DNA from: Saprolegnia diclina VS20
Lineage: Eukaryota; Oomycota; Saprolegniomycetes; Saprolegniales; Saprolegniaceae
Length of the DNA stretch: 64,000 bases
Assembly: GCF_000281045.1 (NCBI RefSeq)
Contig: NW_008246147.1
Coordinates: 12,341 to 76,340 of the forward strand
Direction of reading: 5' to 3'
Of the stretch, positions 32,029-42,550 are shown piece by piece. The position numbers were made by a program, and so were the translations under genes. The notes beneath the pieces were generated by a model, which was not told where the DNA came from, did not search any database, and saw only the letters and a list, made by a program, of their open reading frames with translations. The stretch's first letter is position 1. Each line of letters opens with the position of its first letter.

Positions 32029-33310
32029 CGTAGGTTGTTGGGAAATGACTTTGGCGCCCCACAACAATAGAACCGCGAGTCCGAGCGGCGCCGTCTTGCG
32101 ATTACACACAAGCCTGGGACCGAGCTCGCCGTGACAACGCTAGTTTGTTCGATCGCCAAGAGCGTCGAGGCCGTCTCAAGGTCGCCAGTGCGGTCCAAAG
32201 ACATGTGTGCAACGGGAAGTCGGTCCCTCTGTTGTGAACGTAGAGGACCCCGTCGACGCCCCACCTCCGCCTTCAGACACACCTTGTCGATTCTCGTCGA
32301 CGTCAAATGCAGTCCTCGTCAATGGGATCTGTGCCACCGACCACGTCGACTTTGCGACTTGTCCAACAAGCCGCCAAGAAGAAAAGGCTTGAAACCTCTA
32401 CGGTCCGCAGTTGCTGTGTGTAAGCCAAGCGGTCTCGAACGACACGGTGTGCGACCGTGAGGCTCCCAGTCGGTGGGCTAGTGGATTTAAAATCCAGGAC
32501 CAACGTCCCACTCTTTGCGGGTAAAATTTGACCACCGCATCTGGCCTTTCGCAGCTGGTAACGCCTCCGTGCAGCGACGCCACATTGCACTTCACCTGTC
32601 AACACCCCGACCACTCGGTCCACGATCTCAGCAGCGACCGACGACAACGATGGCTACTCGCCGCCGACGCGCAAGAGATATTTGCACTTGTGGCGAGAAC
32701 CTCTTGACCATCTATTCGCTTGTTGCAAGCTTCTTGGACATGGTCTGTGCGGCTCAACTAAATGTGACACAGCTAAATACTAATCAAATACTTGAGGACA
32801 GCCTCTAAGGAGCTTGCGAAATGGACGAGGTAAGTCTGACGATAAGGTAGTCGCACCCACGGTGTCGACGAGGGCGTTGAGGGTACTCTGCGCCTCGTTT
32901 CGCAGCCTTCAGCACAGCGGTCGAATCGAAATCGTGTTGAAAAGCTCAGACACCAATCAGGTCGACGATGAAGCGCCATTTTAGTGTTGGCGACACGCAG
33001 AACGCAGGGACTAGGCTTGGGCGCCCCGGCTCGGTCCGCGCTCGTTGTCACCGAGGCATGACTACGCGCAGATGATACACAGTGTTGTACAGTGTATATA
33101 GTACAGTGTATCTCGTCCTGCCCAATGTCTGGTGTCTTCACGTGATTGCACGATGAGGTGTCTGATGAGACGGGATATAGCGTTTTACGGTGTTTTTACC
33201 GTATTTTTACAGTCGGCTTAATAGCCAATCCAGAGTGCGTATTCCGAAACTCGGTGATGGATTGGCTGAAAATCCACCAAATCCAAGGGCCCTGGTCCAT
33301 TTACAAAACG
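32029..33310. other. AT-richer spacer with short repeats
   Basis: This 1.3-kb stretch has no supported gene. Near 33078-33109 TACAGTGT or near copies occur three times. At 33186-33203, TACGGT and ACCGTA form a 6-bp inverted repeat within a TTTTTAC-rich run, and a CCAAT pair follows. These lie just upstream of the peptidyl-tRNA hydrolase gene and may be its promoter. Confidence 0.45.
33225..33265 (+). promoter_or_regulatory. CCAAT box pair upstream of PTRH2
   Basis: CCAAT at 33225-33229 and its inverse ATTGG at 33261-33265 lie 46-86 bp before the ATG at 33311, with 36-bp spacing. An in-frame upstream ATG overlaps the second box, which is one reason for preferring the ATG at 33311. Confidence 0.45.
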
Positions 33311-33865
33311 ATGGACGCCGTCAAGATCGCTGCGTCCGTCGCCGTGGGCGCCCTTGGCTACCACTACCTCGCAAGCCGCCCGGCGCCAGCCGCTCATAGC
33401 CACGCGCGCAGCCCGGCGCCGATGACCAGCCACCAGAAGGAAGACGCCGAGGACGATGCCGAGAGCGACGACAGCGAGGACGAGGGCGACGAGGAAGACA
33501 CGCTCAAGTGGGAACCCCACAAGATGGTGCTCGTCGTGCGCAACGACCTCAAGATGGGCAAGGGCAAGATCGCCGCGCAGTGCGGCCATGCGACGCTCGG
33601 TGCCTACAAGCGTGCGGTGAAGCGCACGCCACAGGCGCTCGAGTGCTGGGAAGCCCTCGGGCAGGCCAAGGTCGCGCTCAAGGTCGAGACCGAGGCCGAG
33701 ATGCTCGAGCTCGCGACACGCGCCAAGGAGCTTGGCCTCATCCACTACGTGGTCGTGGACGCGGGCCGGACGCAGATCGCACCGGACACGAAGACCGTGC
33801 TCGCCGTCGGTCCCGCCCCGAATGGCGACGTCGACAACCTCACGGGCCATCTCAAGCTCATGTAA
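33311..33865 (+). CDS. PTRH2: Peptidyl-tRNA hydrolase 2
   Basis: A single exon of 184 aa. It removes peptides from prematurely released peptidyl-tRNA. Residues 1-20 form a short hydrophobic N-terminus (KIAASVAVGALGYHYLA), as in the mitochondrial outer-membrane form known as Bit1, then an acidic linker. The catalytic domain keeps the family residues in KMVLVVRNDLKMGKGKIAAQ, CGHATLGAY, HYVVVDAGRTQIAPDTKTVL and AVGPAP. Length and layout match the human enzyme. The ATG at 33311 gives the expected N-terminus; upstream in-frame codons fall in a CCAAT-box region. It is convergent with the M13 peptidase, with 40 bp between stops. Confidence 0.95.
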   Translation: MDAVKIAASVAVGALGYHYLASRPAPAAHSHARSPAPMTSHQKEDAEDDAESDDSEDEGDEEDTLKWEPHKMVLVVRNDLKMGKGKIAAQCGHATLGAYKRAVKRTPQALECWEALGQAKVALKVETEAEMLELATRAKELGLIHYVVVDAGRTQIAPDTKTVLAVGPAPNGDVDNLTGHLKLM

Positions 33866-33905
33866 TCGTGTAACGTAGTCCTCTTATGACATTGTTACGA
33901 CCTGT

Positions 33906-35972
33906 CTACCAGACGACGCACTTGTCCTTGGGGTTCATGAAGGACCCGAGCGGGCACTGGAACGCGTCGGCGAAGAAGGGCGAGTTCATGAGCGGGCCCT
34001 GGAGCCGCCACTTGCCGGGCGAGTGCGCGTCCGTGTGCATGAGAACACGCGCCAGGTTGTCGCTGCGCTTCTGGCACCACCAGCCTTGCGCAAAGGACGT
34101 AAAGAAGAGCTGCCCTTCCTTCCGCGCCATGGGCGTCGAGAGGCCTTGCCGCGCCGCATACGCAAGGTACGCAAGCTTGACGCCGCCGTTGTCGGCGATG
34201 TTTTCGCCGAGCGTCAACGCGCCGTCGACGTGCCCCAGCAGCGTCTTGTTGGCGTCGATCGACTCGATGGGGAAGGCGTCGTACTGCTGCTTGAGGCACT
34301 GCGCGTTGGCGTTGAAGGTCGCGGCCACCGAGTCGGTCCACCACGACGTGAGCTGCCCATGGGCGTCAAAGAGCCGGCCCATGTCATCGAAACCGTGGCT
34401 GAGCTCGTGGCCCATGACGACACCGATGCGCGCGTAGTTGGCAATCATCGGCTGCTTGGTCGCAGAGAAGATCGGCGGCTGGAGGATACCGGCGGGGAAG
34501 ACCATCTTGTTGGCGCTCGGGTCGTAGTACGCCTCGACCTCAAAGGACCCGAGGTCCCAGCGCGTCGGGTCGCTCGGCCCGCCGATCTGCGCCATGCGCG
34601 AGCGGATCTCGTGCTGCGTGATGGCGAGCGCGTTGCCCACAAAGTCGGTATGCGACATGTTGACGGGTGTCGTTGGCGGCGTCGGCGGGCCACCGACAAA
34701 GTTGCGCACGGCCTGGATCTTCTCGAGCGACCGCGATCGCGTCACATCGTCGAGCCACGGCTCGGTCGCGACAAGGCGCGTCATCGCCGCTTCAATGTCG
34801 CCAATCAGCGTCTTGGCCGCGACAGCGTCGGGGAACGCAGCGGCTTGGAAGGCGGCACCGACGAACGCCGGGAGCGACGCCAACGTCTCGGCGCGGCAAA
34901 AGGCATCGCGCGCGGGGAGGTCCCCGAGGCCGCCGAGGACTCCAGCGAACGCATGGTCGATCCGCCGAGGCGCTTCGCCCAAGAGGCGTCCAATGGTGGC
35001 CACGAGACGGAGACCGACGTACTGACGCAGCGTCGCGACCGACGTTGCATTCAAGAGCGCCACTTGCTTTGTGAGGAACGCCGGCGTCATCACGAGCAGC
35101 GCCGGGTCGGCCGCCGTCAACGGGATCGCCGCGCCTTTGAAATACGCCTGCAAATACGGTGCCACCGACGTGAGCGCGGCTGGTGTCATCTTGTTGTACG
35201 TCGCCGTCGGGTCTCGCAGCGCTGAATTCGGCACGGCGATGGCAGTCAGCGCCGACTCGAACGCCCAGAGGTCGGACGCCGACGCGTTCCAGCGCAAAAG
35301 CGACGTCCACGAGGAGACGTACTGGGTGAAGAGCGCGCGGTTACTGGGAGACGCGTAAAACTCGATCGTTGGGAGCGTCCACCCGCCCTGCACGAGCGTG
35401 AGCACTTGGACGGAGGCGTTCTTCGGGTCCACCCCGACATCGAATTCTAAAAAGGATGCGACACCGGCGGACCGGTAGAGCTGGCCAGCGTACGCAAGGA
35501 TGTCCGTCTTGGACGAAAGCGCATCAAGGGCGGCGAGGTGCGACTGCAGCACAGAAACGTTGGTCGTCGTCGCGTTGAGACAGGCGTCGTAGAAGGGCCC
35601 GATGGTCGGCGGCTTATCGGCGAGGATGGTTTGGATGATGCGGTCGTTGGCGTGCTGCACGACCGTGAAGGACGTGTCGATCGAGCCAGCGGTCGCCGGG
35701 ATCTCGGCCGTCTTGGCCCACCCGCCACACGCGTACTCGTAAAAGTCTTCGCACGGGTCGACGCTGCGGTCCATCATCGACTCCATCTTGGCAAAGAACT
35801 CGTCGAACGTGTCGGCGTCGTGGGTGCGCAAGAGCGAGTATGCACCAGCACCCGCCACAGCCACGGCGGCAGCGGCGACAGCGATGCGCTTCCAGTTGCG
35901 GGCGACGGGCGCCGAGCTAGTGTCGGGCAGGAGGGGCTTGCCTTCGGCGGCCTTGGTCTGGACGCTCGCCAT
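33906..35972 (-). CDS. M13-family metallopeptidase (neprilysin-like), type II membrane protein
   Basis: A single exon of 688 aa. A cytosolic N-terminus of about 28 residues precedes a hydrophobic anchor (IAVAAAAVAVAGAGAYSLL), then the large catalytic ectodomain. The zinc site is GHELSHGFDD, with the HExxH His at residues 522 and 526 and the third ligand in GENIADNGG. Other family marks are DPCEDFYEYACGGW near the start, VEAYYDPSANKMVFPAGIL, and a C-terminal CxxW (CVVW). M13 enzymes cleave small peptides outside the cell or in secretory compartments. No frameshift or missing catalytic residue is seen. It ends 40 bp from PTRH2 on the other strand. Confidence 0.95.
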   Translation of the reverse strand: MASVQTKAAEGKPLLPDTSSAPVARNWKRIAVAAAAVAVAGAGAYSLLRTHDADTFDEFFAKMESMMDRSVDPCEDFYEYACGGWAKTAEIPATAGSIDTSFTVVQHANDRIIQTILADKPPTIGPFYDACLNATTTNVSVLQSHLAALDALSSKTDILAYAGQLYRSAGVASFLEFDVGVDPKNASVQVLTLVQGGWTLPTIEFYASPSNRALFTQYVSSWTSLLRWNASASDLWAFESALTAIAVPNSALRDPTATYNKMTPAALTSVAPYLQAYFKGAAIPLTAADPALLVMTPAFLTKQVALLNATSVATLRQYVGLRLVATIGRLLGEAPRRIDHAFAGVLGGLGDLPARDAFCRAETLASLPAFVGAAFQAAAFPDAVAAKTLIGDIEAAMTRLVATEPWLDDVTRSRSLEKIQAVRNFVGGPPTPPTTPVNMSHTDFVGNALAITQHEIRSRMAQIGGPSDPTRWDLGSFEVEAYYDPSANKMVFPAGILQPPIFSATKQPMIANYARIGVVMGHELSHGFDDMGRLFDAHGQLTSWWTDSVAATFNANAQCLKQQYDAFPIESIDANKTLLGHVDGALTLGENIADNGGVKLAYLAYAARQGLSTPMARKEGQLFFTSFAQGWWCQKRSDNLARVLMHTDAHSPGKWRLQGPLMNSPFFADAFQCPLGSFMNPKDKCVVW

Positions 35973-36693
35973 GGTCGAGGAAGATTGTCAAGTGCCGATG
36001 TCGTCACATTGCACTTCATCCGAGCTCCGCCAATCACTTGCGCCTCTTGAACCTACATTCTGCACGAGAGTGCTGGTAAAAACCCAAGCAGACAGGCGGT
36101 GACGTCGGTGAGGCCGGGACGGTCGTGTTGGACGGCCGTGGTGGCCGGGTGCTGGCGAGGGCAAGACGCTGCTGCTTCGAAAAGCCAGAAGCGGCGTGTA
36201 CTGGGAGCTTGTTGAAGTCCAAGATATGTGCGCCCTAAGGTTGGCAACCAACGAGAGTTGGCGACGATGGGCACAAGCGTGCCACTGTGTGCCAACTCAG
36301 ATGCCAAACCCTGCGCGTGGTCCAGTGTATTGAATGGACCTGCGCCGATTTGTGTGAGGACATCGAGAGTGCATTAGCTGCTGTGCATATTGCAGCCAAA
36401 CTCATCCCTCGACACTTCAGTGCTGTTGCGAAGCTCGAACCAGCCAGTGCACCGCCCAAAACAAGATTCTCGGCCGATCGTCGAAGCAACCGACGGGAGC
36501 GAGCCAAGGAGTGTCGCTCGACAACACACATTCCAGTCGGGTCGTGACGACCGCGATCAATCCGGTGTCGCTGAAGCTCTGCCAGTGCTAGTACAGCGTC
36601 AGGCGACAGGGAAGAAAGGAAACAACCTGGTTTTACACAAGACAAATTTAGGAATTACATAGTCTATCTCTTCAATATCGAGACAAATGTCGT
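35973..36693. other. Spacer between M13 peptidase and second BT1 transporter
   Basis: This 721-bp stretch holds the peptidase promoter side, including a CCAAT near 36029, and the 3' side of the BT1 gene. The short frames within it have no recognisable content. Confidence 0.4.
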
Positions 36694-38418
36694 TTAGCGC
36701 GAGTAGAATGCCTTGGCCGCGATCGCGAGGAGCGCGAGGCCGCAGGGCACAAAGATGCCGAGGAGGTACAGCTGCGACGTGCCTTCGGGGCAGCCCTTGC
36801 CGCCGGCGATCTTGGTGCAGCCCGTGGTCTCGAACATGGAGGCCATGGTGCCCGTGATCGACGTGGCGAGAATCGCGAAAAAGATGTAGAAAATTAGAGC
36901 GGCGACGCGCGGGTAGCTGCCGCCCGTCTTCTTGAGCTCCATGACGGCAGCCTTCTGGTTGGGGAGGAGGAAGACCCAGAGGCAGCCGATGACCGTCATC
37001 GAGTAGGCAAAGATGTACGTGTACGCAACCTGCGACCGGACGTGGTCCGTGTCGGTCTTGATGTCGGCCTTGGAAACGTCAAACTGACCGCACACGACGT
37101 TGGTGATCATCGGGCCAAAGACGCCCGGGAGGTTCGTGATCGTCGTCAAGAGACCGTACATGACGCCTTCGTTGCCGGGCTCGGCCAATTCCACAATCAC
37201 AAACGTGCCAATGACAAAGCCAATGCCAGACGGGAGCTGCTCCGTGAGCGGCACGCCGAGGTAGAACCACTGGTTGCGGAAGATGTCAAACACGGTAAGG
37301 AACTGAACGACAGCGTCAATCACGTTGGCCGAGAGGGTCGTGATCACGAGCACGTAGCGCCAGTTCCAGTGGGTGCCGTACTTGCCGGTGGCGACGAGCA
37401 CGGCGGCAAAGATCATGGAGCCGACGATGCTCATGATGGACGAGTTGAGGTTCTCGACCTCGGCCCAGTAGAGCGACACATACGGGCCGGCCGTCGAGCT
37501 GATGTACGACGTGAAGAGCGAGAACATAAAGTTGAAGATCATGACTTGCCACACGACGCGCTTCTGCGCGAGGTCCCAGAACTGCTGGAGGTAGACACCG
37601 ACGGGCACGGCCGCCTTCTTCGTGTCCTTGAGGAAGAACCACACGACCGGCACGTTGATGGCCGACGGCACAGCCAAGATCCAAAAGTACCCGTTGACGC
37701 CAATGTCCCAGTCGTAGTCGCCGGTCATGCGCTTCGAGTTGAGGCAGAAACCCGAGATGGCGGCCATGACAGCCATGAGCACCGTGCGCACAGCGTAGAT
37801 CATCGACTGGAGGCGACCGCGGACAGCGTCGGGTTCGCGCTGGGCGTACTGGACGAGGAGCGCGTCCTGGGCGACGTCGGCCATGATGTACGAGAAGCAA
37901 GCGACCGCGCAGAGGAGCGCGAGGACGGCGCCGTTGGAAGCTGCGTTCTCGGCGTCAATCGACGCGTCGTCGCCGGCCGGCCGGATCGCGAGGAAGACGA
38001 GGATGACGGCCGTGAGGAGCCAGCCGGCAAAGATGTACGGCTTGCGGTTGTAGCCAAAGACGGGGAAGCAGTCGGTGAGCATGCCGAAGAAGACCTTGAG
38101 CGACCAGCCGAGGCTCATGAGCGCCGACGCCGAGCTGAGGACGTTGCCTTCGAGCTGGAAGTAGCCCGTGAGGATCGGGTACTTCATGTACGAGAGGCCG
38201 CCGTAGACGACACCGATGACCGCGTACTGGAACACGAGCGCCATCACTTCGGGCGACGAGTAGACGGGGGCACCGCCTTCACGGAGTGCGCCGTTTTCAA
38301 GATCCGTTGGGGTCTTGACGCCTTCGTAGTCGTCGCCCTTGGCGCCGGCCTGGACGTCGAGCGATGCCACGTACGAGAGGCGCTCGGCAAGTGCAATGTC
38401 GTTCTTCTGCGCCAACAT
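36694..38418 (-). CDS. BT1/folate-biopterin-type major facilitator transporter, copy 2
   Basis: A single exon of 574 aa from the ATG at 38418; another in-frame ATG at 38505 would add 29 residues of uncharged, hydrophobic sequence less like the paralogue. It shares with the gene at 24659-26353 the blocks KYPILTGYFQLEGNVL, ALMSLGWSLKVFFG, DVAQDALLVQYAQREPDAVRG, KRVVWQVMIFNF, KYGTHWNWRYVL, FRNQWFYLGVPLTE and VELAEPGNEGVMYGLLTT. About twelve membrane spans are predicted. Family members move folates or related small molecules; the substrate here is unknown. The two copies lie about 10 kb apart on the same strand, separated by five unrelated genes. Confidence 0.85.
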   Translation of the reverse strand: MLAQKNDIALAERLSYVASLDVQAGAKGDDYEGVKTPTDLENGALREGGAPVYSSPEVMALVFQYAVIGVVYGGLSYMKYPILTGYFQLEGNVLSSASALMSLGWSLKVFFGMLTDCFPVFGYNRKPYIFAGWLLTAVILVFLAIRPAGDDASIDAENAASNGAVLALLCAVACFSYIMADVAQDALLVQYAQREPDAVRGRLQSMIYAVRTVLMAVMAAISGFCLNSKRMTGDYDWDIGVNGYFWILAVPSAINVPVVWFFLKDTKKAAVPVGVYLQQFWDLAQKRVVWQVMIFNFMFSLFTSYISSTAGPYVSLYWAEVENLNSSIMSIVGSMIFAAVLVATGKYGTHWNWRYVLVITTLSANVIDAVVQFLTVFDIFRNQWFYLGVPLTEQLPSGIGFVIGTFVIVELAEPGNEGVMYGLLTTITNLPGVFGPMITNVVCGQFDVSKADIKTDTDHVRSQVAYTYIFAYSMTVIGCLWVFLLPNQKAAVMELKKTGGSYPRVAALIFYIFFAILATSITGTMASMFETTGCTKIAGGKGCPEGTSQLYLLGIFVPCGLALLAIAAKAFYSR

Positions 38419-41053
38419 CCCTTTTGTTGTACTTGTGGGCTGGAAGGCAAAAGGCAAAGTGAGCAAGTGGAGAGTTCGGTGTATAGAAGGAGGAAATTGA
38501 AGCATCCGAGTGGATGAGACCACGAGTAACTTTTTTACATAGTCGAAATCAGTTATTTTCTTATCGTACCCATGACGTTTGCAAGCGTCTGATTATCACT
38601 CTCGTGTGGGTTCTGTTTCTTCTTTTATGCCATGGAATTGCATGGTGAATCGCGTCCTTTCTACGAAAAAGGTCGGACCTTCAACGAAACCAGGGGCACA
38701 ATGCAGCGAATTTAAACGGGGTTGACCACTCAGTCCGCACGCTGCCATTAGCCACGGTACGTGCCACCAGATTCACCGCGCGCGCACGGCCGACGACGAC
38801 GGTCGACTTTCTCTAGATATAGTGAGGACCCAGACACGCGCTTGCAAGTGAATTCGCAATCGAAGCGGGTGCCGCTGAGGCAGTCCCCGCGAGCGCGTCC
38901 CTCACCTGGTGGTGGCAGTGGCGTCGTATCAAAGATAACCACCACATGTTGAGAAGTCCCACCCGGCTTTTCACCTTCACACTTAGGCTACGACGTCCAG
39001 GTGCAGGAGCTTGGGAGCTTTGCACGCAGCAAGCTTCCGCAGTCGTAGCTCTGCGAAAAGGGGTCCAAGATCTTATTGCGGGGTGGTGGGGCAGAGCTCT
39101 TCGTGTCTTGCGTTGCTTGGTCGCCGCCTTGAACGAGCTTTTGACAGCCTAAGGTTTTGGTGAACAATAACAACAGCAGGTAGAGAGACATGTGGTGAAC
39201 GGTACTACAGAAAGTGCGCAGAACTCCACACGTCGTTCCGATGGGCGTCTTTTCGATGATTGAGCATTCAAAAGTGGATCGCACCTTGTGCAGGTCGGCG
39301 CGTCTATCTCCACCTATTCACTGCCCTTGCAACCACACGTTTCCCACATCAAAGTCGCATCGTCGACTGCCTCCTTCACTGCACTGTTGCGAGAAGCGAC
39401 AACAAGCCAAGTCGACGCGATTGTCGACGCGCATCTGCAGGGCGGGTTACAACCAAGGTGACGTTTTCGTCTTCTAACGTGCCGAGCCCTACCAGCTGGT
39501 TCTTTCTGATTCATTCGGCGCCACAAGAACCGGACGCGTCGAAGAAGTAACCTTGGGTGGTGTAAAGACCCGAATGCAACATTCCTGCGGTGTTCAACAC
39601 CGCTGGGGGTTCAGAGAAGAGAACATTGTGCACTCAGTAGCTACTCGTACGCCAAGGATTTTTGTTGAATGCTGTGAAGGCCCTTCACCCCAGTTAATAT
39701 GTGAAGGCTCGCCTCCTGCGACGATGTCTCTCCATACTCTTTCAAGTAGGACTGCTCCCAATGCAGGGCGAGGCAGAGCGACTGTAGACTGAGGTTTGGT
39801 AAATGCCAACGCGAGAAAGGCTCTGTTCTCGTCATGGTGATCTAGTAAGCCATGTTATGCGAGTATGAGACCTTGTTTTCGAAGGAGGCTCTTCGTCCTC
39901 TCGCCTCAACTGACACTGCGCCGCAGTTATTGCATGTTGATGGATACTTGAACACGCAGTGTAGTTTCCTGAAATCGAATGCGATGAGCTCACAAGTGGT
40001 GCAGCTGTTGGTCCAAATGCCCGCCTGAGTGAGGACGTCGCATGTCAAGTATGTCGAGTGCTGTGGACATCTCGCTTCGAAAGCAGTCCTGACAAGTCCT
40101 TCAAAGCTTGATCGCGAGAAATCGAGCCAACCTGGTATCTCCCAGCATGCTGTGTTTGCCACTCGGGCAAAATGACGTTGTGTTTTGGCTCTCGACCAGA
40201 CCTGGATCGGGCCTCTCGTCGCGGTACACGTCCCAAGGGCCGGGAATTTTGCGACAGCCGCCAGAGCATCAGGAGGGCATCGTCCAACCACGGTCGCCAT
40301 CTTCATTTCGTGGATGTCTTTGTGGCTTCAGGCGTAGTCGTCGCCAAATACGTACTCCTTCCGTAGCATTTCGCACACTTCAAGGCTTCACTGCCGCCGC
40401 ATAGTTGCTGGCGTCGTCTGCCGAGGACCTTGCGAAAGCAGTGCAGCCTTGCGCTGGTCAAGACGCTTGGAAGGACGAGACCACGCGGGACTTCATGGGG
40501 CCGGAGCACCTCCGGCGACTGCAGATGAGCAACACGAACCGCCGCCTATGCAGCCACGAGATCAAGCGAAGAAGACGACAACGATATTTGCTCGTCTCTA
40601 CGCAGTACGCGACGTCTTTGTCGAGAACGCTGTAGTAACTTGATGAGAGAAGTCTGCGCGGCTCTCGACAAGTCCATAGCTCACTTTTCATTGAGTTCTA
40701 GTCAAGTACAATTCCCTTGTTATTATCGGTATCGGTTCTGGTGACAGTTCACGTTCGGTACGACCCGAAACCATCACCCAATGCAATCTGTTTCGAGCTC
40801 GGTGACGCCGGCGCAAGCGGCCAATCGACGTTATCTGCGTCGACTGCATCTCGGGTCACAGACGGGACGGTACAGAAGGCCGCTCCACCTCGGAAGCGCA
40901 AAGCTCTTCTCGGCAGTCGGTCCTTGCGCATCAGGACAATTCTAGCGTCACCGAGGGATGAATCAAAGCGAGTCCTGTCGGATGCTTTGGCAGGATGCAA
41001 CGATGTTCGTTTTACAAAACACAATGACGACGCCAACTAAGGACAAGGACTAG
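38419..41053. other. Gene-poor, AT-richer 2.6-kb region
   Basis: Coding-type GC bias disappears here. The longest ATG-started frame is at 39842-40306 minus, listed separately. I see no terminal repeats, reverse transcriptase or transposase remnant. The region and its continuation to 44.3 kb contrast with the dense housekeeping genes on either side. Confidence 0.45.
39842..40306 (-). CDS. Doubtful ORF, cysteine-rich, 154 aa
   Basis: An ATG-initiated frame of 154 codons in an otherwise empty region. It has about eleven cysteines, mostly in the second half (NSCTTCE, TCNNCG), but no spacing I recognise as a zinc finger or secreted fold, and no signal peptide. Composition is nearer to the spacer than to nearby genes. 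It could be a chance frame or a decayed gene. Confidence 0.2.
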   Translation of the reverse strand: MKMATVVGRCPPDALAAVAKFPALGTCTATRGPIQVWSRAKTQRHFARVANTACWEIPGWLDFSRSSFEGLVRTAFEARCPQHSTYLTCDVLTQAGIWTNSCTTCELIAFDFRKLHCVFKYPSTCNNCGAVSVEARGRRASFENKVSYSHNMAY

Positions 41054-41347
41054 CTAATTTAGAATAAAACGAAGTGAGAGCGCGTTCTCCGCCCGTGGCT
41101 TTGCCGGAGATGATGACGCCGGCGTCACCACGCCGTTCTCGGCTTCCTTGGCCGCTTGCTTCTTGGCGTACATATCGCGGCGGCGCGCGCGCTCTTCTGC
41201 GACGTTGGTGCTATAGCGCGCCTTGGACTTGGCGAGGACTCGGTCCTTGTGCTTGAGGTAGTAGACGCGCGACCGGCGGCGGCTCAGCTCCTTCTGCGCC
41301 GAGGTGAGGTGGCGCTCCCGCCGGCGTCGCGGCTTGGCGTCTGCCAT
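41054..41347 (-). CDS. Small basic protein, family copy A
   Basis: A single exon of 97 aa from the ATG at 41347. The core reads RRRRERHLTSAQKELSRRRS, then RVYYLKHKDRVLAKSKARY, then EERARRRDMYAKKQ, followed by a variable Ser/Pro/Ala segment and the C-terminus SLRFILN. About 30 percent of residues are Lys or Arg, in predicted helix with regularly placed Tyr. Two further copies with the same order and the same C-terminus lie at 42275 and 43451 on the same strand. I do not recognise the family; nucleic-acid binding is inferred only from charge. Confidence 0.6.
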   Translation of the reverse strand: MADAKPRRRRERHLTSAQKELSRRRSRVYYLKHKDRVLAKSKARYSTNVAEERARRRDMYAKKQAAKEAENGVVTPASSSPAKPRAENALSLRFILN

Positions 41348-42274
41348 GCCCGTGGTCAAACCAAAAGTGAGCGACGGACCACGTCAACCAGAACCATTAC
41401 GCGAGATACACTGGCGCGTGCCAGTCTCGGTGTGCACCCATATCCAAGCCACTCGTATGGCTGCACCCAGCATCTTTGCGGGCAGACGTTGCCTGTCGGG
41501 CGCGTGATAAGAGGAGGGTCAGCGCACATTAGCAAAGAACGCCATTTCCCCAAACCAAGCGCCTTGGCGCCTCAGCGTAGGCACCGTAGTTGCAAGAATG
41601 AGAGGAGCCGAGACCAACGATGTAGCGCCAACACACCAGACTGCAGGTACACCAAACGCCGCCATCATCGTTCGAGCATACAAACCGCAAGTCAAAATCT
41701 TCAGTGTGGGCAGACATGCAACCCGGCGCCAAATGTTGAAGTTGGACTTGGGTGAATCTTCGCGTAGCGTCGTGAGGAGAGACGGTCGACGCAGCATCGA
41801 CATAACTCGTACGACCGAGTTGCCTGCGACGTCCTCGCTGCTTGGCATGCAGATCACGAGAAAGCCCGAGATCTTGTTGCTGTATGGAGACTCGAAGGCA
41901 ATGGTCGCGCTCTGGATGCGTCGGTTGCTTTCCTAATCAGTGCAATGTACGACCACTGCCACGGAAAACTAGCAGAATCATTGCGCCCGCCAGTCGATGC
42001 AGCGTCGACTACAGCGACCACGCCGAACGTCATCAACCCGGCAACCGTGCGTTCGGCCATCAAGGATTGCGTTCGGGCTTGTACTTAAACGAGCAAGGGC
42101 CATTAAGAAGCGCTTCTTATTGCGGCTCGCTCGAATGGTGTGGCAGAGCTGGCCGGCGTGAGAGCTGCCGGCGTGTACACCGTATTGGATGGACAAGTAA
42201 CATTTACATGATTAATACTGGTATCAAAAAGCGCCCGACACCACAGTACGCAACGGAGAAGATTGGTGACGACG
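41348..42274. other. Spacer between family copies A and B
   Basis: This 927-bp stretch is AT-richer than the flanking genes and has no supported gene. No extended similarity to the other inter-copy spacer was noticed by eye. Confidence 0.4.
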
Positions 42275-42550
42275 CTAGTTGAGGAGAAATTGGATCGAGA
42301 GCGCATTACTTGGCTCTCGAATGACCTCGGCCGCACACGACTCGGGGCTCGACTGGCGTGCCTTCTTGATCGCGTAGACCTCGCGCCGGCGCGCGCGCTC
42401 GTCGTCGCGGTTGTCGTCGTAGCGCGCTTTGGCCTTGGCAATGACCTTTTCCTTGTGCTTGAGGTAGTAGAGCCGCGAGCGTTGCCGGCTCTGCTCTTGC
42501 TGCTCGGGCGTGAGCGGGCTTCGGCGGCGGCGGGCGACGTCGCTCGGCAT
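42275..42550 (-). CDS. Small basic protein, family copy B
   Basis: A single exon of 91 aa from the ATG at 42550, which aligns with the start of copy A; an in-frame ATG at 42622 would add 24 residues. The core is RRRRSPLTPEQQEQSRQRS, RLYYLKHKEKVIAKAKARY, DERARRREVYAIKKARQ, and the C-terminus is ALSIQFLLN. It differs from copy A mainly in the loop after ARY and in the Ser-rich segment. Conservation of the core and the last residues, with divergence between, suggests purifying selection rather than decay. Confidence 0.6.
   Translation of the reverse strand: MPSDVARRRRSPLTPEQQEQSRQRSRLYYLKHKEKVIAKAKARYDDNRDDERARRREVYAIKKARQSSPESCAAEVIREPSNALSIQFLLN

Noticed and set aside
32470-32540. tRNA-like look of a short AT-rich segment
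   Set aside because: No GGTTCRANNCC B-box or paired acceptor stem could be found on either strand.
33078-33109. Repeated TACAGTGT words as a possible CRISPR or satellite
   Set aside because: Only three short, irregularly spaced copies with no unique spacers; at most a promoter-proximal simple repeat.
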